Positions 55,950 through 64,000 of a DNA stretch of 64,000 nucleotides are shown piece after piece (within the stretch, counting starts at the first letter, position 1; every line of letters starts with the position of its first letter). Made by a program: the position numbers and the translations under genes. This DNA is from Oscillibacter valericigenes (GTDB lineage Bacteria; Bacillota; Clostridia; Oscillospirales; Oscillospiraceae), in assembly GCF_021531315.1 (NCBI RefSeq), contig NZ_JAFBIQ010000003.1:141069-205068 (forward strand), read 5' to 3'. The notes under the pieces are model-generated. The model made no database searches and was not told the DNA's origin. It was given only the letters and a program-made list of their open reading frames with translations.

Positions 55950-57455
55950 GTGTTTGTCAACACCTTCTGGTCCCTCGTACCCCCCATCGTCGCCATCGGA
56001 CTTGCCCTGCTGACGAAGGAGACCTACTCATCTCTCTTCATCGGCATCACCGTCGGCGCCCTGCTCGCCACAGACTTCAGCCCCATCGGTGCGCTCGACA
56101 CCATCATCAACGACGGCCTGACCGCCTCCATCGCCGATAACGCCGGCATCTTTCTCTTCCTCGTCATCCTCGGCGTGATGGTCGCGCTGGTCAACGCCAC
56201 CGGCGGCTCCGCCGCCTTCGGCCGCTGGGCTGCGAGCCACATCCACTCCAAGGCCGGCGCACTGCTGGCGACCTTTGCCCTCGGCGTACTCATCTTCATT
56301 GACGATTACTTCAACTGTCTCACCGTCGGCTCCGTCATGACGCCTGTGACCGACAGCCAGCGCATCTCCCGTCTCAAGCTCGCCTATCTCATCGACTCCA
56401 CCGCCGCGCCGATCTGCATGATCGCGCCGATCTCCTCGTGGGCGGCGGCCGTTTCCGGCGTCGCCTCAAAGCTCGACACGGGCGTATCCGGCATCCAGCT
56501 TTTCATCGAGGCCATCCCCTATAACTTCTACTCCCTGCTTACCATCGTCTTTGTTGTCACCATGGTCCTTCTCGGCGTGGACTACGGCCCCATGGCTGCC
56601 GCCGAGCTCAAGGCCGCGCAGGGTGACCTCGGCGCGCTGAGCGACGAGCATGAGGAGGGCTCCTCCCGCGCGAATATGTGGGATATGCTCATTCCCATCT
56701 TCCTGCTCATCATCTTCTGCGTCATCGGCCTGCTCTATGTCGGCGGCTTTTGGGACCCTGAGACCAACGCGGGCGATTTCATCGGGGCCTTCGGAGATAC
56801 CGACGCCTTCGTGGGCCTGCCCTGGGGCGCTACCATTGCGCTGGTGCTCTCCATCGCCTTCCTCTGCTTCCGCCGCGTCATCACCTTCAAGGACGCCATG
56901 GGCTGCATGGCAAAGGGCTTCAACGCCATGGTCCCCGCGATCCTCATTCTGACCTTCGCTGTCTCCCTCAAGAGCATGACGGGCCTTCTCGGCGCGGCCG
57001 ATTATGTGGAGGGCCTGATGGAGCACGCCGCTGAGGGGCTCTTCATGCTGCTGCCCGCCATCATCTTCATCGTCGCCTGCCTGCTGGCCTTCGCCACCGG
57101 CACGAGCTGGGGCACCTTCGGCATCCTCATCCCCATCGTGCTGCCCATCTTCAACGCCGCGCCCGACCTGCAGATCATGGGCATCTCCGCCTGCCTTGCC
57201 GGCGCGGTCTGCGGCGACCACTGCTCCCCCATCTCCGACACTACCATCATGGCCTCCGCGGGCGCGAACTGCAACCACATCGAGCATGTCTCCACGCAGA
57301 TTCCCTACGCCGTCACCGTGGCCGCCATCTGCTTTGTGAACTATATTCTCGCGGCGTTCATCCGCAATGTGGCTGTCAGCCTTGCCATCGGCGTCGCCAT
57401 GGTCATCGGTACGCTGCTGGTCATCCGCTCCGTGCAGCGTAAGAAGGCTGCGTAA
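55950..57455 (+). CDS. lysW: NhaC-family transporter, candidate lysine transporter LysW
   Basis: A 501-residue membrane protein with about 11-12 segments of the NhaC antiporter superfamily. Conserved features include FIDDYFNCLTVGSVM and CGDHCSPISDTT. Members preceded by a lysine riboswitch have been proposed as lysine transporters (LysW) by comparative genomics, and this gene has exactly that leader. The GTG start at 55950 follows AAAGGAG. An upstream TTG in the same frame has no ribosome binding site. Direction of transport is not known. Confidence 0.85.
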   Translation: MFVNTFWSLVPPIVAIGLALLTKETYSSLFIGITVGALLATDFSPIGALDTIINDGLTASIADNAGIFLFLVILGVMVALVNATGGSAAFGRWAASHIHSKAGALLATFALGVLIFIDDYFNCLTVGSVMTPVTDSQRISRLKLAYLIDSTAAPICMIAPISSWAAAVSGVASKLDTGVSGIQLFIEAIPYNFYSLLTIVFVVTMVLLGVDYGPMAAAELKAAQGDLGALSDEHEEGSSRANMWDMLIPIFLLIIFCVIGLLYVGGFWDPETNAGDFIGAFGDTDAFVGLPWGATIALVLSIAFLCFRRVITFKDAMGCMAKGFNAMVPAILILTFAVSLKSMTGLLGAADYVEGLMEHAAEGLFMLLPAIIFIVACLLAFATGTSWGTFGILIPIVLPIFNAAPDLQIMGISACLAGAVCGDHCSPISDTTIMASAGANCNHIEHVSTQIPYAVTVAAICFVNYILAAFIRNVAVSLAIGVAMVIGTLLVIRSVQRKKAA

Positions 57456-57480
57456 ATACGGCGTTCTCCCCCACTATCGC

Positions 57481-57519
57481 AAAAAACGCTCCGACCGGAT
57501 TTCCGGTCGGAGCGTTTTT
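57481..57519. terminator. Bidirectional terminator
   Basis: CGCTCCGACCGG (57487-57498) pairs with CCGGTCGGAGCG (57503-57514), flanked by A6 and T5, between convergent genes. Confidence 0.93.
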
Positions 57520-57536
57520 CCATTGTCGTTTGCCGC

Positions 57537-58364
57537 TCATCTCGCGCGAAGCTGCCAGAACGCCACGGCGCTCGCCGCCGCCACATTGAGCGAGTCCACG
57601 CCATGCGCCATCGGAATTTTCACCGTGTAGTCGCAGGCGGCGACAGTGCGCGGGGAAAGACCGTCGCCCTCTGTGCCGAGCACGATCGCAAGCCGCGGCT
57701 CGGCGGCGAGCCGCGCGTCCTCAATGCTCACGGAGTCGTCCGTCAGCGCCATCGCCGCCGTGCGGAAGCCGAGCGCGTGCAGGCGCTCAACGCCCCGTTG
57801 CGGCCAGTCGGCGGCTTCCTCGCCGATGCGCGCCCACGGCACCTGAAAGACCGTTCCCATGCTCACGCGCACGGCGCGGCGGTAGAGCGGGTCGCAGCAG
57901 GTGGGCGTTACGAGCACGGCGTCGATGCCGAGCGCCGCGGCCGAGCGGAAGATCGCGCCCACATTCGTGTGGTCCACGATGCCCTCGAGCACCGCCACGC
58001 GCCGCGCAGCGGCGCAGACCTCCTCCACGCTCGGGAGCTTGGGCCGGCGCATCGCGCACAGCACGCCGCGTGTCAGCTCAAAGCCCGTCAATCGCGCGAG
58101 CGTTTCCCGCTCCGCCGTGTAGACGGGGATCTCCCCGCAGCGCGCGAGGATCGGCTGCGCATCGCCCTCGATATGCCGGCGCTCCATCAACAGCGAGAGC
58201 GGCCCGCAGCCCGCGTCAAGCGCGGTGGCGATGACCTTTGGGCTTTCAGCGATAAATACGCCCTGATCCGGCTCCAGCCGATTGCGCAGCTGCGCCTCGG
58301 TCAGGCGCGCATAGGCATCCAGCTCCGGCGCGGCAAGGTCGCTTATTTCAATGATGTGCGCCAT
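57537..58364 (-). CDS. TrmH/SpoU-family RNA 2'-O-methyltransferase
   Basis: A 275-residue SPOUT methyltransferase with an N-terminal substrate-binding domain (about 15-95). The knot motifs are DHTNVGAIFRSAAALG, LGTEGDGLS and IPMAHGVDSLNVAAASAV. These define the SpoU/TrmH family that methylates ribose in tRNA or 23S rRNA. The exact target cannot be assigned. It starts 26 bases after ileS and may share its transcript, which is under T-box control. Confidence 0.9.
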   Translation of the reverse strand: MAHIIEISDLAAPELDAYARLTEAQLRNRLEPDQGVFIAESPKVIATALDAGCGPLSLLMERRHIEGDAQPILARCGEIPVYTAERETLARLTGFELTRGVLCAMRRPKLPSVEEVCAAARRVAVLEGIVDHTNVGAIFRSAAALGIDAVLVTPTCCDPLYRRAVRVSMGTVFQVPWARIGEEAADWPQRGVERLHALGFRTAAMALTDDSVSIEDARLAAEPRLAIVLGTEGDGLSPRTVAACDYTVKIPMAHGVDSLNVAAASAVAFWQLRAR

Positions 58365-58390
58365 GGCGTCAGCTCCTCACGCCCCGCCGC

Positions 58391-61150
58391 TCACAGCAGG
58401 TCGGGCAGGCGGCGCATGACCGCGGCGCAGCGCGGGCAGAGCCCGTCCTCGTTTGCGTCCGTGGAATGCTTCCAGCAGCGCGGGCACTTGGTGCCGGCGG
58501 CGTTGGTGACCTTAACGGCCAGCGCATCGCCGATGCTCAGCTCGACCCTGGAAACGATGAACAGGTCGGAGAGCGCCTCGGGGCTTTCGTCGACGAGGAA
58601 GGTATCGCTCTCGGCGACGGTCAGATGCACATCGGCTTCGAGGCTCTTGCCGATGACCTTTGCCGCGCGGGCCTCCTCGAGCGCGCCGTTGACGGCGGTG
58701 CGCACCTCGATGATGCGCTCCCAGCGCGCCATGGTCTCGGCGTCGAGAGAATAGGCGGCAAAGGGCTTGTTCATCTCGTTGAGCACCACATTGCGCGCGT
58801 CGTCGGCCTCGGTGTGCGGCATGGCAAGCCAGATCTCGTCGCAGGTGAAGACAAGGATGGGCGCGAAGAGCTTGGCGAGCGTGTGGAGCGTGAGATAGAG
58901 CGCGGTCTGCGCGCTGCGGCGCTCCTTAGAGTCGGCAGCCTCGCAGTACAGGCGGTCCTTCACGATGTCGAGATAGAAGCTTGAGAGCGTGGTGACGCAG
59001 AAATCGTTGACCGCGTGGGTGATGATGTGGAACTCATAGTCGTCGTAGGACTGCGCGACCTTTTCGATCAGCTCGTTGAGCTTGGTGATGAGCCAGCGGT
59101 CGAGCACAGGCATATCCTCGCTCTTGGTGAGGTGCGCGGGATCGAAGTCCACGAGGTTATCGAGCATGAACTTACAGGTGTTGCGGAACTTGAGGTAGTT
59201 CTGGCTGAGCTGCTTGAAGATCTCCTTCGAGCAGCGCACATCTGCGTGATAATCGGCGGAGGCGGCCCACAGACGCAGGATGTCCGCACCGTTTTCATTG
59301 AAGACATCGGCAGGATCGACGCCGTTGCCGAGGGACTTGTGCATCGCCTTACCCTCGCCGTCCACAGTCCAGCCGTGGGTGACGCACTCCTTGAAAGGAG
59401 CACCCTCGCCGAGCGCGCCCACGGCGGTCAGCAGGGAGGACTGGAACCAGCCGCGGTACTGGTCGAGGCCCTCGAGGTACATCGTGGCGGGCCAGAAGCC
59501 CTGATCTTTCTTCATGGAGGCGTAGTGCGTGGAGCCGGAGTCGAACCAGCCGTCGAGCGTGTCCTCCTCCTTGGTGAAGCCGACGCTCTTGCCGCAGTGC
59601 GGGCAGGCAAAGCCGCGGGGCAGGATGTCGGCGGCGTCCAGCTCAAACCAGGCGTTTGAGCCCTTTTCGGCAAAGAGATCGGAAACAGCCTTGATGGTCT
59701 CGTCGGTGCAGACGGGCTTGCCGCAGTCCGCGCAGTAGAACACGGGGATAGGCAGACCCCAGCGGCGCTGACGGGAGATGCACCAGTCGGCGCGCTCGCG
59801 GATCATGCTCTTCATGCGCTCGATGCCCCAGCCGGGTACCCAGCGCACATCGTCGCAGGCGGCGCAGGCCTCGTCCTTGAAGGAATCGACGGAGCAGAAC
59901 CACTGCGGGGTGGCGCGGAAGATGATGGGCTTCTTGCAGCGCCAGCAGTGGGGATAGCTGTGGACGATCTCCTCGCTGGCGAAGAGCGCGCCGCTCTCCT
60001 TCATGTCGGCGAGAATAACGGGGTTGGACTCCTCGACAAGCATCCCCTCATACTTGCCGGCATAGTCAGTGTGGCGGCCCTGCCCGTTGACGGGCACGAC
60101 CATATCCATGTTGTAGCGGCGGCAGGTCTGATAGTCGTCCGCGCCGAAGCCGGGCGCAGTGTGGACGCAGCCGGTACCGCTGTCCATCGTGACATAGTCG
60201 GCGAGGACAAGACGGCTGGTCTTGGGCAGGAAGGGGTGCTGCGCGAGCATATTTTCATAAAAGCTGCCGGGATGGGTCTCGACGACGGTGTAGTGTTCGA
60301 CCTTGCCGACGCCCATGACCTTCTCGATGAGGGCTTCGGCGACAATATACATCTCGCCGTTGTCGTCGTTGCGGACGACGGCGTAGCTCTCGGCCGGGTG
60401 CAGCGCGATGGCGAGGTTGCCGGGCAGCGTCCAGATGGTGGTCGTCCAGATGACGAAGCTGAGCTTGGACTTGTCGAGGTGGCTGAGCTTGCCGAGATCG
60501 TCGTTCATCGGGAACTTCACATACACGGTCGTGCAGGGGTCGTCCTGATATTCGATCTCCGCCTCGGCGAGCGCGGTCTCGTCGTGGTAGCACCAGTAAA
60601 CGGGCTTGAGGCCCTTGTAGATATAGCCCTTTTTATACATCGCGCCGAAGACCTTGACCTCCTCAGCCTCAAAGCCGGGATCCATGGTCTTGTAGGGATG
60701 CTCCCAGTCGCCGAGCACGCCGATGCGCTTGAAGCCCTCCATCTGAATGCCGATGTACTTCTCGGCATATTCGTGGCAGGCGGTTCGGAAGTCCGCGACG
60801 CTCATCGCCTTGCGGTTGAGCTTCTGCTCCTTGATGATGGCGCTCTCGATGGGCATACCGTGGTTGTCCCAGCCGGGAATGTAGGGGGTGTAGTAGCCGC
60901 GCATGGCGTAGGAGCGGGTGATGAAATCCTTGAGGGACTTATTGAGCGCGTGGCCCATGTGCAGTCCGCCGTTGGAGAACGGAGGGCCGTCGTGCAGAGA
61001 GAAGCGGGGCTTGCCCTCGTTCTTTTTGAGCATCACATTGTAGAGGTCCATCTCCTCCCAATGCTTGAGCATCTCCGGCTCGCGCTTGGGCAGCCCCGCG
61101 CGCATGGGGAAGCCGGACTTCGGCATGTTCAGCGTCGCTTTGTAATCCAT
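58391..61150 (-). CDS. ileS: Isoleucyl-tRNA synthetase
   Basis: A 919-residue class I synthetase. The ATP-site HIGH element appears as GLHMGHALNKS, and the KMSKS loop is represented by the AMHKSLGN segment, a variant seen in this family. The editing domain with TAPGFGADDY lies between. The C-terminal zinc finger has CPRCWK and CPRCAAV. AAAGGAG precedes the start. Expression is controlled by the T-box leader upstream. Confidence 0.96.
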   Translation of the reverse strand: MDYKATLNMPKSGFPMRAGLPKREPEMLKHWEEMDLYNVMLKKNEGKPRFSLHDGPPFSNGGLHMGHALNKSLKDFITRSYAMRGYYTPYIPGWDNHGMPIESAIIKEQKLNRKAMSVADFRTACHEYAEKYIGIQMEGFKRIGVLGDWEHPYKTMDPGFEAEEVKVFGAMYKKGYIYKGLKPVYWCYHDETALAEAEIEYQDDPCTTVYVKFPMNDDLGKLSHLDKSKLSFVIWTTTIWTLPGNLAIALHPAESYAVVRNDDNGEMYIVAEALIEKVMGVGKVEHYTVVETHPGSFYENMLAQHPFLPKTSRLVLADYVTMDSGTGCVHTAPGFGADDYQTCRRYNMDMVVPVNGQGRHTDYAGKYEGMLVEESNPVILADMKESGALFASEEIVHSYPHCWRCKKPIIFRATPQWFCSVDSFKDEACAACDDVRWVPGWGIERMKSMIRERADWCISRQRRWGLPIPVFYCADCGKPVCTDETIKAVSDLFAEKGSNAWFELDAADILPRGFACPHCGKSVGFTKEEDTLDGWFDSGSTHYASMKKDQGFWPATMYLEGLDQYRGWFQSSLLTAVGALGEGAPFKECVTHGWTVDGEGKAMHKSLGNGVDPADVFNENGADILRLWAASADYHADVRCSKEIFKQLSQNYLKFRNTCKFMLDNLVDFDPAHLTKSEDMPVLDRWLITKLNELIEKVAQSYDDYEFHIITHAVNDFCVTTLSSFYLDIVKDRLYCEAADSKERRSAQTALYLTLHTLAKLFAPILVFTCDEIWLAMPHTEADDARNVVLNEMNKPFAAYSLDAETMARWERIIEVRTAVNGALEEARAAKVIGKSLEADVHLTVAESDTFLVDESPEALSDLFIVSRVELSIGDALAVKVTNAAGTKCPRCWKHSTDANEDGLCPRCAAVMRRLPDLL

Positions 61151-61189
61151 GTTGTGTCTCCTTTATGTGAATGATTTTTGTGACAAAAG

Positions 61190-61441
61190 AAAATGCCCTG
61201 TCTCGACAAAGAGACAAAGCATTGCTATACTCTGCGGTACCACTCTTCTTGCCGCGCGATGGCGCGGCCGCTCAAATGCCGCGATGTAACGGTCGCTCCC
61301 GGGCTGTCCTACTGTGAGTTCAGACGCCTGCTCCGAGGTGATATTCGCTCTCCGCGCCCCGCTGTCTCGCACCGGCCGACAGCTCTCTTTGCGGGCAAAA
61401 CGGAGGGCTACTCGTCCTCATCCGCGCAATTCCGCATATTA
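61190..61441 (-). promoter_or_regulatory. T-box leader of ileS (isoleucine specifier)
   Basis: On the minus strand the T-box sequence AGAGTGGTACCGC lies near 61233-61248. In stem I the specifier loop GAATATCACC presents ATC, an isoleucine codon, at 61340-61342. The terminator ATGCTTTGTCTC with GAGACAGGGCAT (61193-61222) is followed by TTTTCTTTT. Uncharged tRNA-Ile should stabilise the antiterminator and raise ileS expression. This leader, its promoter and the nudC promoter fill the 61151-61562 gap. Confidence 0.93.
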
Positions 61442-61446
61442 CAATT

Positions 61447-61475
61447 ATTCTATCCCCATTCTTTCGCTTTGTCAA
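61447..61475 (-). promoter_or_regulatory. Promoter of the ileS T-box transcript
   Basis: On the minus strand TTGACA (61470-61475) and TAGAAT (61447-61452) are 17 bases apart. Confidence 0.85.
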
Positions 61476-61487
61476 GGTGGAAAGTGC

Positions 61488-61516
61488 TTGCGAAAGTGGC
61501 AGAAATGGGCTATACT
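61488..61516 (+). promoter_or_regulatory. nudC promoter
   Basis: TTGCGA (61488-61493) and TATACT (61511-61516) are 17 bases apart. It is back to back with the ileS promoter, 13 bases away. Confidence 0.75.
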
Positions 61517-61562
61517 ATCGGCGGAAATTACGCGAAAGCGACAAATTGCGGGAGAATACGCC

Positions 61563-62414
61563 ATGATACAGGACATCGAACCGAAACATCTCTACAACGA
61601 ATGGAAGCCGAACGCCGTGCCGAAGAAGACCAGCGCCGTGGTGCAGTTCTGCGGCCGCGACCTCCTCTGCCGCATCGACGACAACGGCCTCCGCCTGCCG
61701 AGCCGCGCCATGTTCGCCGACGGCGACGGAGCCTTTACCTATCTTTTGGAGCTGGACGGGCGGGAATATTACCTCCTGCGCGACGAGACCAGGCGCGAGC
61801 TGGAGGGCTTCACCTACCGCGACATCGCCCTCTTCCGCACGGAAACGCCGCGCGAGATCGCCTATGCCGCCGTCAGCGCGTGGCACCTCTGCTCGTGGTA
61901 CCGCGACACAAAATTCTGCGGCCGCTGCGGCGCGGCGATGGAGCATGACGAGAAGGAGCGCATGATGCACTGCCCCAAGTGCGGCAACATGGTCTTTCCG
62001 CGCATCAATCCCTCGGTCATTGTGGCGGTGACGCACGGCGACTACCTCCTGCTCACGCAGTATGCCAACCGCCCCGGCGCGACGCGAACGGCGCTCATCG
62101 CGGGCTTCACCGAGTTCGGCGAGACCTTTGAGCAGACCGTCCACCGCGAGGTGCTGGAGGAGGTCGGCCTCAAGGTCAAGAACCTGCGCTATTATAAGTG
62201 CCAGCCCTGGGGCATCAGCGGCAACATCATGATGGGCTACTGGTGCGAGCTGGACGGCGAGGACGACACGATCCACCTCGACGACTTCGAGCTGGCGGAC
62301 GGCGCGTGGGTGAGCCGCGCCGAGCTGCGCGAGAGCTATCACGGCAACGGCATCGCCCTCACGAGCGAGATGATCTCCCGCTTTGCCGAGGGGCGCGAGC
62401 ACGAGAGTGTCTGA
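61563..62414 (+). CDS. nudC: NADH pyrophosphatase / RNA decapping Nudix enzyme
   Basis: A 283-residue Nudix hydrolase that cleaves NADH to NMNH and AMP and can remove NAD caps from RNA. The zinc ribbon has FCGRCG and CPKCG pairs. The Nudix box is intact, running from GFTEFGETFEQ to REVLEEVGL. The typical SQPWGI-like motif appears as CQPWGISG. The start at 61563 follows GGGAGAA. The frame is open further upstream but into the promoter region. Confidence 0.93.
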   Translation: MIQDIEPKHLYNEWKPNAVPKKTSAVVQFCGRDLLCRIDDNGLRLPSRAMFADGDGAFTYLLELDGREYYLLRDETRRELEGFTYRDIALFRTETPREIAYAAVSAWHLCSWYRDTKFCGRCGAAMEHDEKERMMHCPKCGNMVFPRINPSVIVAVTHGDYLLLTQYANRPGATRTALIAGFTEFGETFEQTVHREVLEEVGLKVKNLRYYKCQPWGISGNIMMGYWCELDGEDDTIHLDDFELADGAWVSRAELRESYHGNGIALTSEMISRFAEGREHESV

Positions 62415-62493
62415 GCGCCGATACAAAACGGAATACGGAAAAAGCACGGAGCATAGCTCCAATGTCATTAAGTTAAGCAAATCCGTGCACACG

Positions 62494-62533
62494 AAAAAAT
62501 GCCCACCTCAAAAAATCGAGGTGGGCATTTTTT
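62494..62533. terminator. Bidirectional terminator
   Basis: AAAAAATGCCCACCTC (62494-62509) is complementary to GAGGTGGGCATTTTTT (62518-62533). Confidence 0.93.
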
Positions 62534-62561
62534 ATGCTTTCGTTATGTGGTTTGCTTGTGC

Positions 62562-62657
62562 TTACTTGGCGGGCAGGACAATGACCTGTCCCTCGTAAAT
62601 GGTGTTGGCGTTCACAAGACGGTCGGCGTTGCGCTCAAAGATGGCCTTGTACTTCAT
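62562..62657 (-). pseudogene. C-terminal remnant of a LysM-domain protein
   Basis: The 31 codons read as the end of a LysM domain (KYKAIFERNADRL and TIYEGQVIVLPAK). The start of the LysM and everything before it are missing, because unrelated sequence of lower GC begins directly upstream. The original terminator is still in place downstream. No ribosome binding site precedes the internal ATG, so it is not expected to be translated. Confidence 0.75.
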
Positions 62658-62668
62658 CAAATCAAGAT

Positions 62669-63145
62669 TTATCGTTCCTGTATTTCCTTGCCGCTGAGGT
62701 ACTCCACTTCTATTTCAAAAATTTGCACAGCCTTTCCTGCGTGGGCAATTTCCTCATCAACTAACTGTTCGCTGGGATAGTATTTCATTGCAAATCGTTT
62801 TAACAGAGTTGTTGCTCTTGCACCGGATTCTACGAGGTGACATCTGCCGAATACCACAACGCTCTGCACAAACGGTGCCCAATCTTCTTCTTTGATGGTT
62901 TCATTTCCATATACCGTGAAACATACTTTGTCACAGGCACGCAGTGCATCTACTTTATGGCCTGCACGTGCTCCATGAAAATAAATTTTCTGCGCATCGT
63001 CATCGTAGACATAGTTGATAGGAATTGCATAGGGATATCCGTCATCTCCATTTACGGCAAGAACGCCACGTCGGCTGGACTGCAAAAGAGCCTTTGCCGT
63101 GTCGATGCTGATTTCATTTTTCTTTTTACGAATTGTTCTGAACAT
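62669..63145 (-). CDS. Pyridoxamine 5'-phosphate oxidase-like flavin protein
   Basis: A 158-residue FMN-binding split-barrel protein related to NimA-type nitroimidazole reductases and other PPOX-fold proteins. The segment GVLAVNGDDGYPYAIPINYVY and the later IYFHGARAGHK match the family. The start at 63145 follows AGGAGAG; a longer frame to 63175 has no site. The gene has lower GC than its neighbours and abuts a truncated LysM gene, so it probably arrived by transfer. Substrate and any drug-resistance role are unknown. Confidence 0.85.
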   Translation of the reverse strand: MFRTIRKKKNEISIDTAKALLQSSRRGVLAVNGDDGYPYAIPINYVYDDDAQKIYFHGARAGHKVDALRACDKVCFTVYGNETIKEEDWAPFVQSVVVFGRCHLVESGARATTLLKRFAMKYYPSEQLVDEEIAHAGKAVQIFEIEVEYLSGKEIQER

Positions 63146-63290
63146 GATATTGCTCTCCTTCTTACGCTGATACAACTTCCGATTTGCCGGTTTCTTTCAC
63201 CGCTGCCAAATCCATTATATCATGCGTTTCCATACAGAGCAATAAAAAAGATGGACCGCAGAAAATCCGTGATGGAATTTTCAGAGCATT

Positions 63291-63869
63291 GGCAGGACTT
63301 GTTGAGATTTCCTTGGAATGATTTCGCTCTGCTGGTTTGCGGTAGTTTTCGCTGATTTCGGTATCTATGCGCGGACTTGTTGTATGCTTGGGCGGTTTGT
63401 CTTCCGATATGCCCCTATGCGTCGCTCACAAGTCTTTCCGCCACAAGTTGTTAAGTTAAGCGCGGTCAAAAATAACACTATTTCGCTTTTTGTGAAAATC
63501 GGCTGATTTCTGATACATTCCGTGCGAATGTTGAGATTTTAGGGACTATCGCGCTTTCTGCGGATTTCAGCTGATTTTGGGGGCGCTTCACAGGCTTGTT
63601 GAAACGCTGACCATTTCCTAACTTAACGGCTGTTTGGGGTGTGTTTTTCTCAAAAAATGCCTACCCCACTAAAACACCGTCCGCTGACTTTTGATACATG
63701 GGCGGGACTTGTTGAAATTTTCTTTGAATAATTTTGCTTTCACGGTTCGCGGCGGTTTTTGTTGACTTTTCTATCTTTGCGCGGACTTGTTGTGAGGTCG
63801 GTCAGCTTTTCTTCCGATATGCCCCTATGCGTCGCTCACAAGTCTTTCCGCTGTGGCTGTTAAGTTAAG
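63291..63869 (+). repeat. Imperfect direct repeats, 410-bp period, with recurrent TTAAGTTAAG
   Basis: About 170 bases starting at 63291 recur without gaps at 63701, a shift of 410. The best-preserved part is 41 identical bases at 63401-63441 and 63811-63851. A third, weaker copy of the first portion lies near 63500-63560. The word TTAAGTTAAG ends both copies (63451-63460 and 63860-63869) and also occurs at 62468-62477. The 63146-64000 stretch has no supported gene. Confidence 0.8.
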
Positions 63870-63936
63870 GCGGCATTTCTTTTTTGAAAAACGCCGTTTT
63901 TGAGGGGGAAAAACAGGCTTTTTGAAAAAATGCGTT

Positions 63937-63974
63937 GAGGGGGTGGTGTCCGTAAACACCGCCCCCTCTTTTTT
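63937..63974 (+). terminator. Strong terminator without an upstream protein gene
   Basis: GAGGGGGTGGTGT (63937-63949) pairs with ACACCGCCCCCTC (63956-63968), and a T6 run follows on the plus strand. No plus-strand gene precedes it, so it may end an RNA from the repeat region. Confidence 0.8.
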
Positions 63975-64000
63975 ACGCGGCTACGCGGTAGACAAATCCC

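Overview
This 64 kb window is a chromosomal segment of a GC-rich, low-copy-repeat Gram-positive anaerobe, most probably a clostridial member of the Oscillospiraceae/Ruminococcaceae. The reasons are seen in the sequence: strong AGGAGG-type ribosome binding sites, a T-box leader on ileS, a lysine riboswitch, an SRP RNA directly upstream of dnaX, the Firmicutes gene order glmU-prs-pth-mfd, a SpoIIQ-like sporulation peptidase, pyruvate:ferredoxin oxidoreductase, an ABC-type branched-chain amino acid importer and an SLH-domain protein. Family and order are inferred; no 16S gene is present.

Layout. 1-8.6 kb: a promoter for a gene off the left edge, a GGDEF signalling protein, oleate hydratase with a TetR regulator, and a three-gene unit (radical SAM enzyme, metK, small alarmone synthetase) divergent from a second TetR gene. 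8.6-15.2 kb: mfd, pth, prs and a glmU whose first catalytic domain is degenerate. 15.4-19.7 kb: trmL and a lower-glycolysis operon (pgk, tpiA, gpmI) with a 34-bp duplication after pgk. 19.9-28.3 kb: SpoIIQ-like peptidase, MATE exporter, prfB, a 26-codon orphan ORF, a metallophosphoesterase-mnmG-cyclase unit and argF. 28.5-37.5 kb: an AraC-type regulator with two DNA-binding domains, a complete liv ABC importer, glutamine synthetase and an M20 amidohydrolase. 37.5-42.0 kb: an F420-ligase-like protein and pyruvate:ferredoxin oxidoreductase. 42.4-47.7 kb: comM, a membrane protein, thiI, pncC, a small P-loop protein and an SLH protein. 47.9-51.3 kb: a decaying patch with a broken old-yellow-enzyme gene, a CoA-transferase lacking its expected catalytic Glu, and an integrase remnant. 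51.5-57.5 kb: tRNA-Val, tRNA-Ala, SRP RNA, dnaX, ybaB, tRNA-Gly, a DD-carboxypeptidase and a riboswitch-controlled lysine transporter candidate. 57.5-62.4 kb: an rRNA/tRNA methyltransferase, ileS with T-box, nudC. 62.5-64 kb: a lower-GC accessory end with a LysM remnant, a flavin split-barrel gene and long imperfect repeats.

Most of the window is housekeeping. No CRISPR array, defence island, intact prophage or biosynthetic cluster was seen. The most unusual items are the degenerate GlmU, the radical SAM-metK-alarmone synthetase operon, the duplicated AraC domain, the 26-codon ORF with its own promoter and terminator, the Glu-to-Gly CoA-transferase beside a broken reductase, and the repeat-rich right end.
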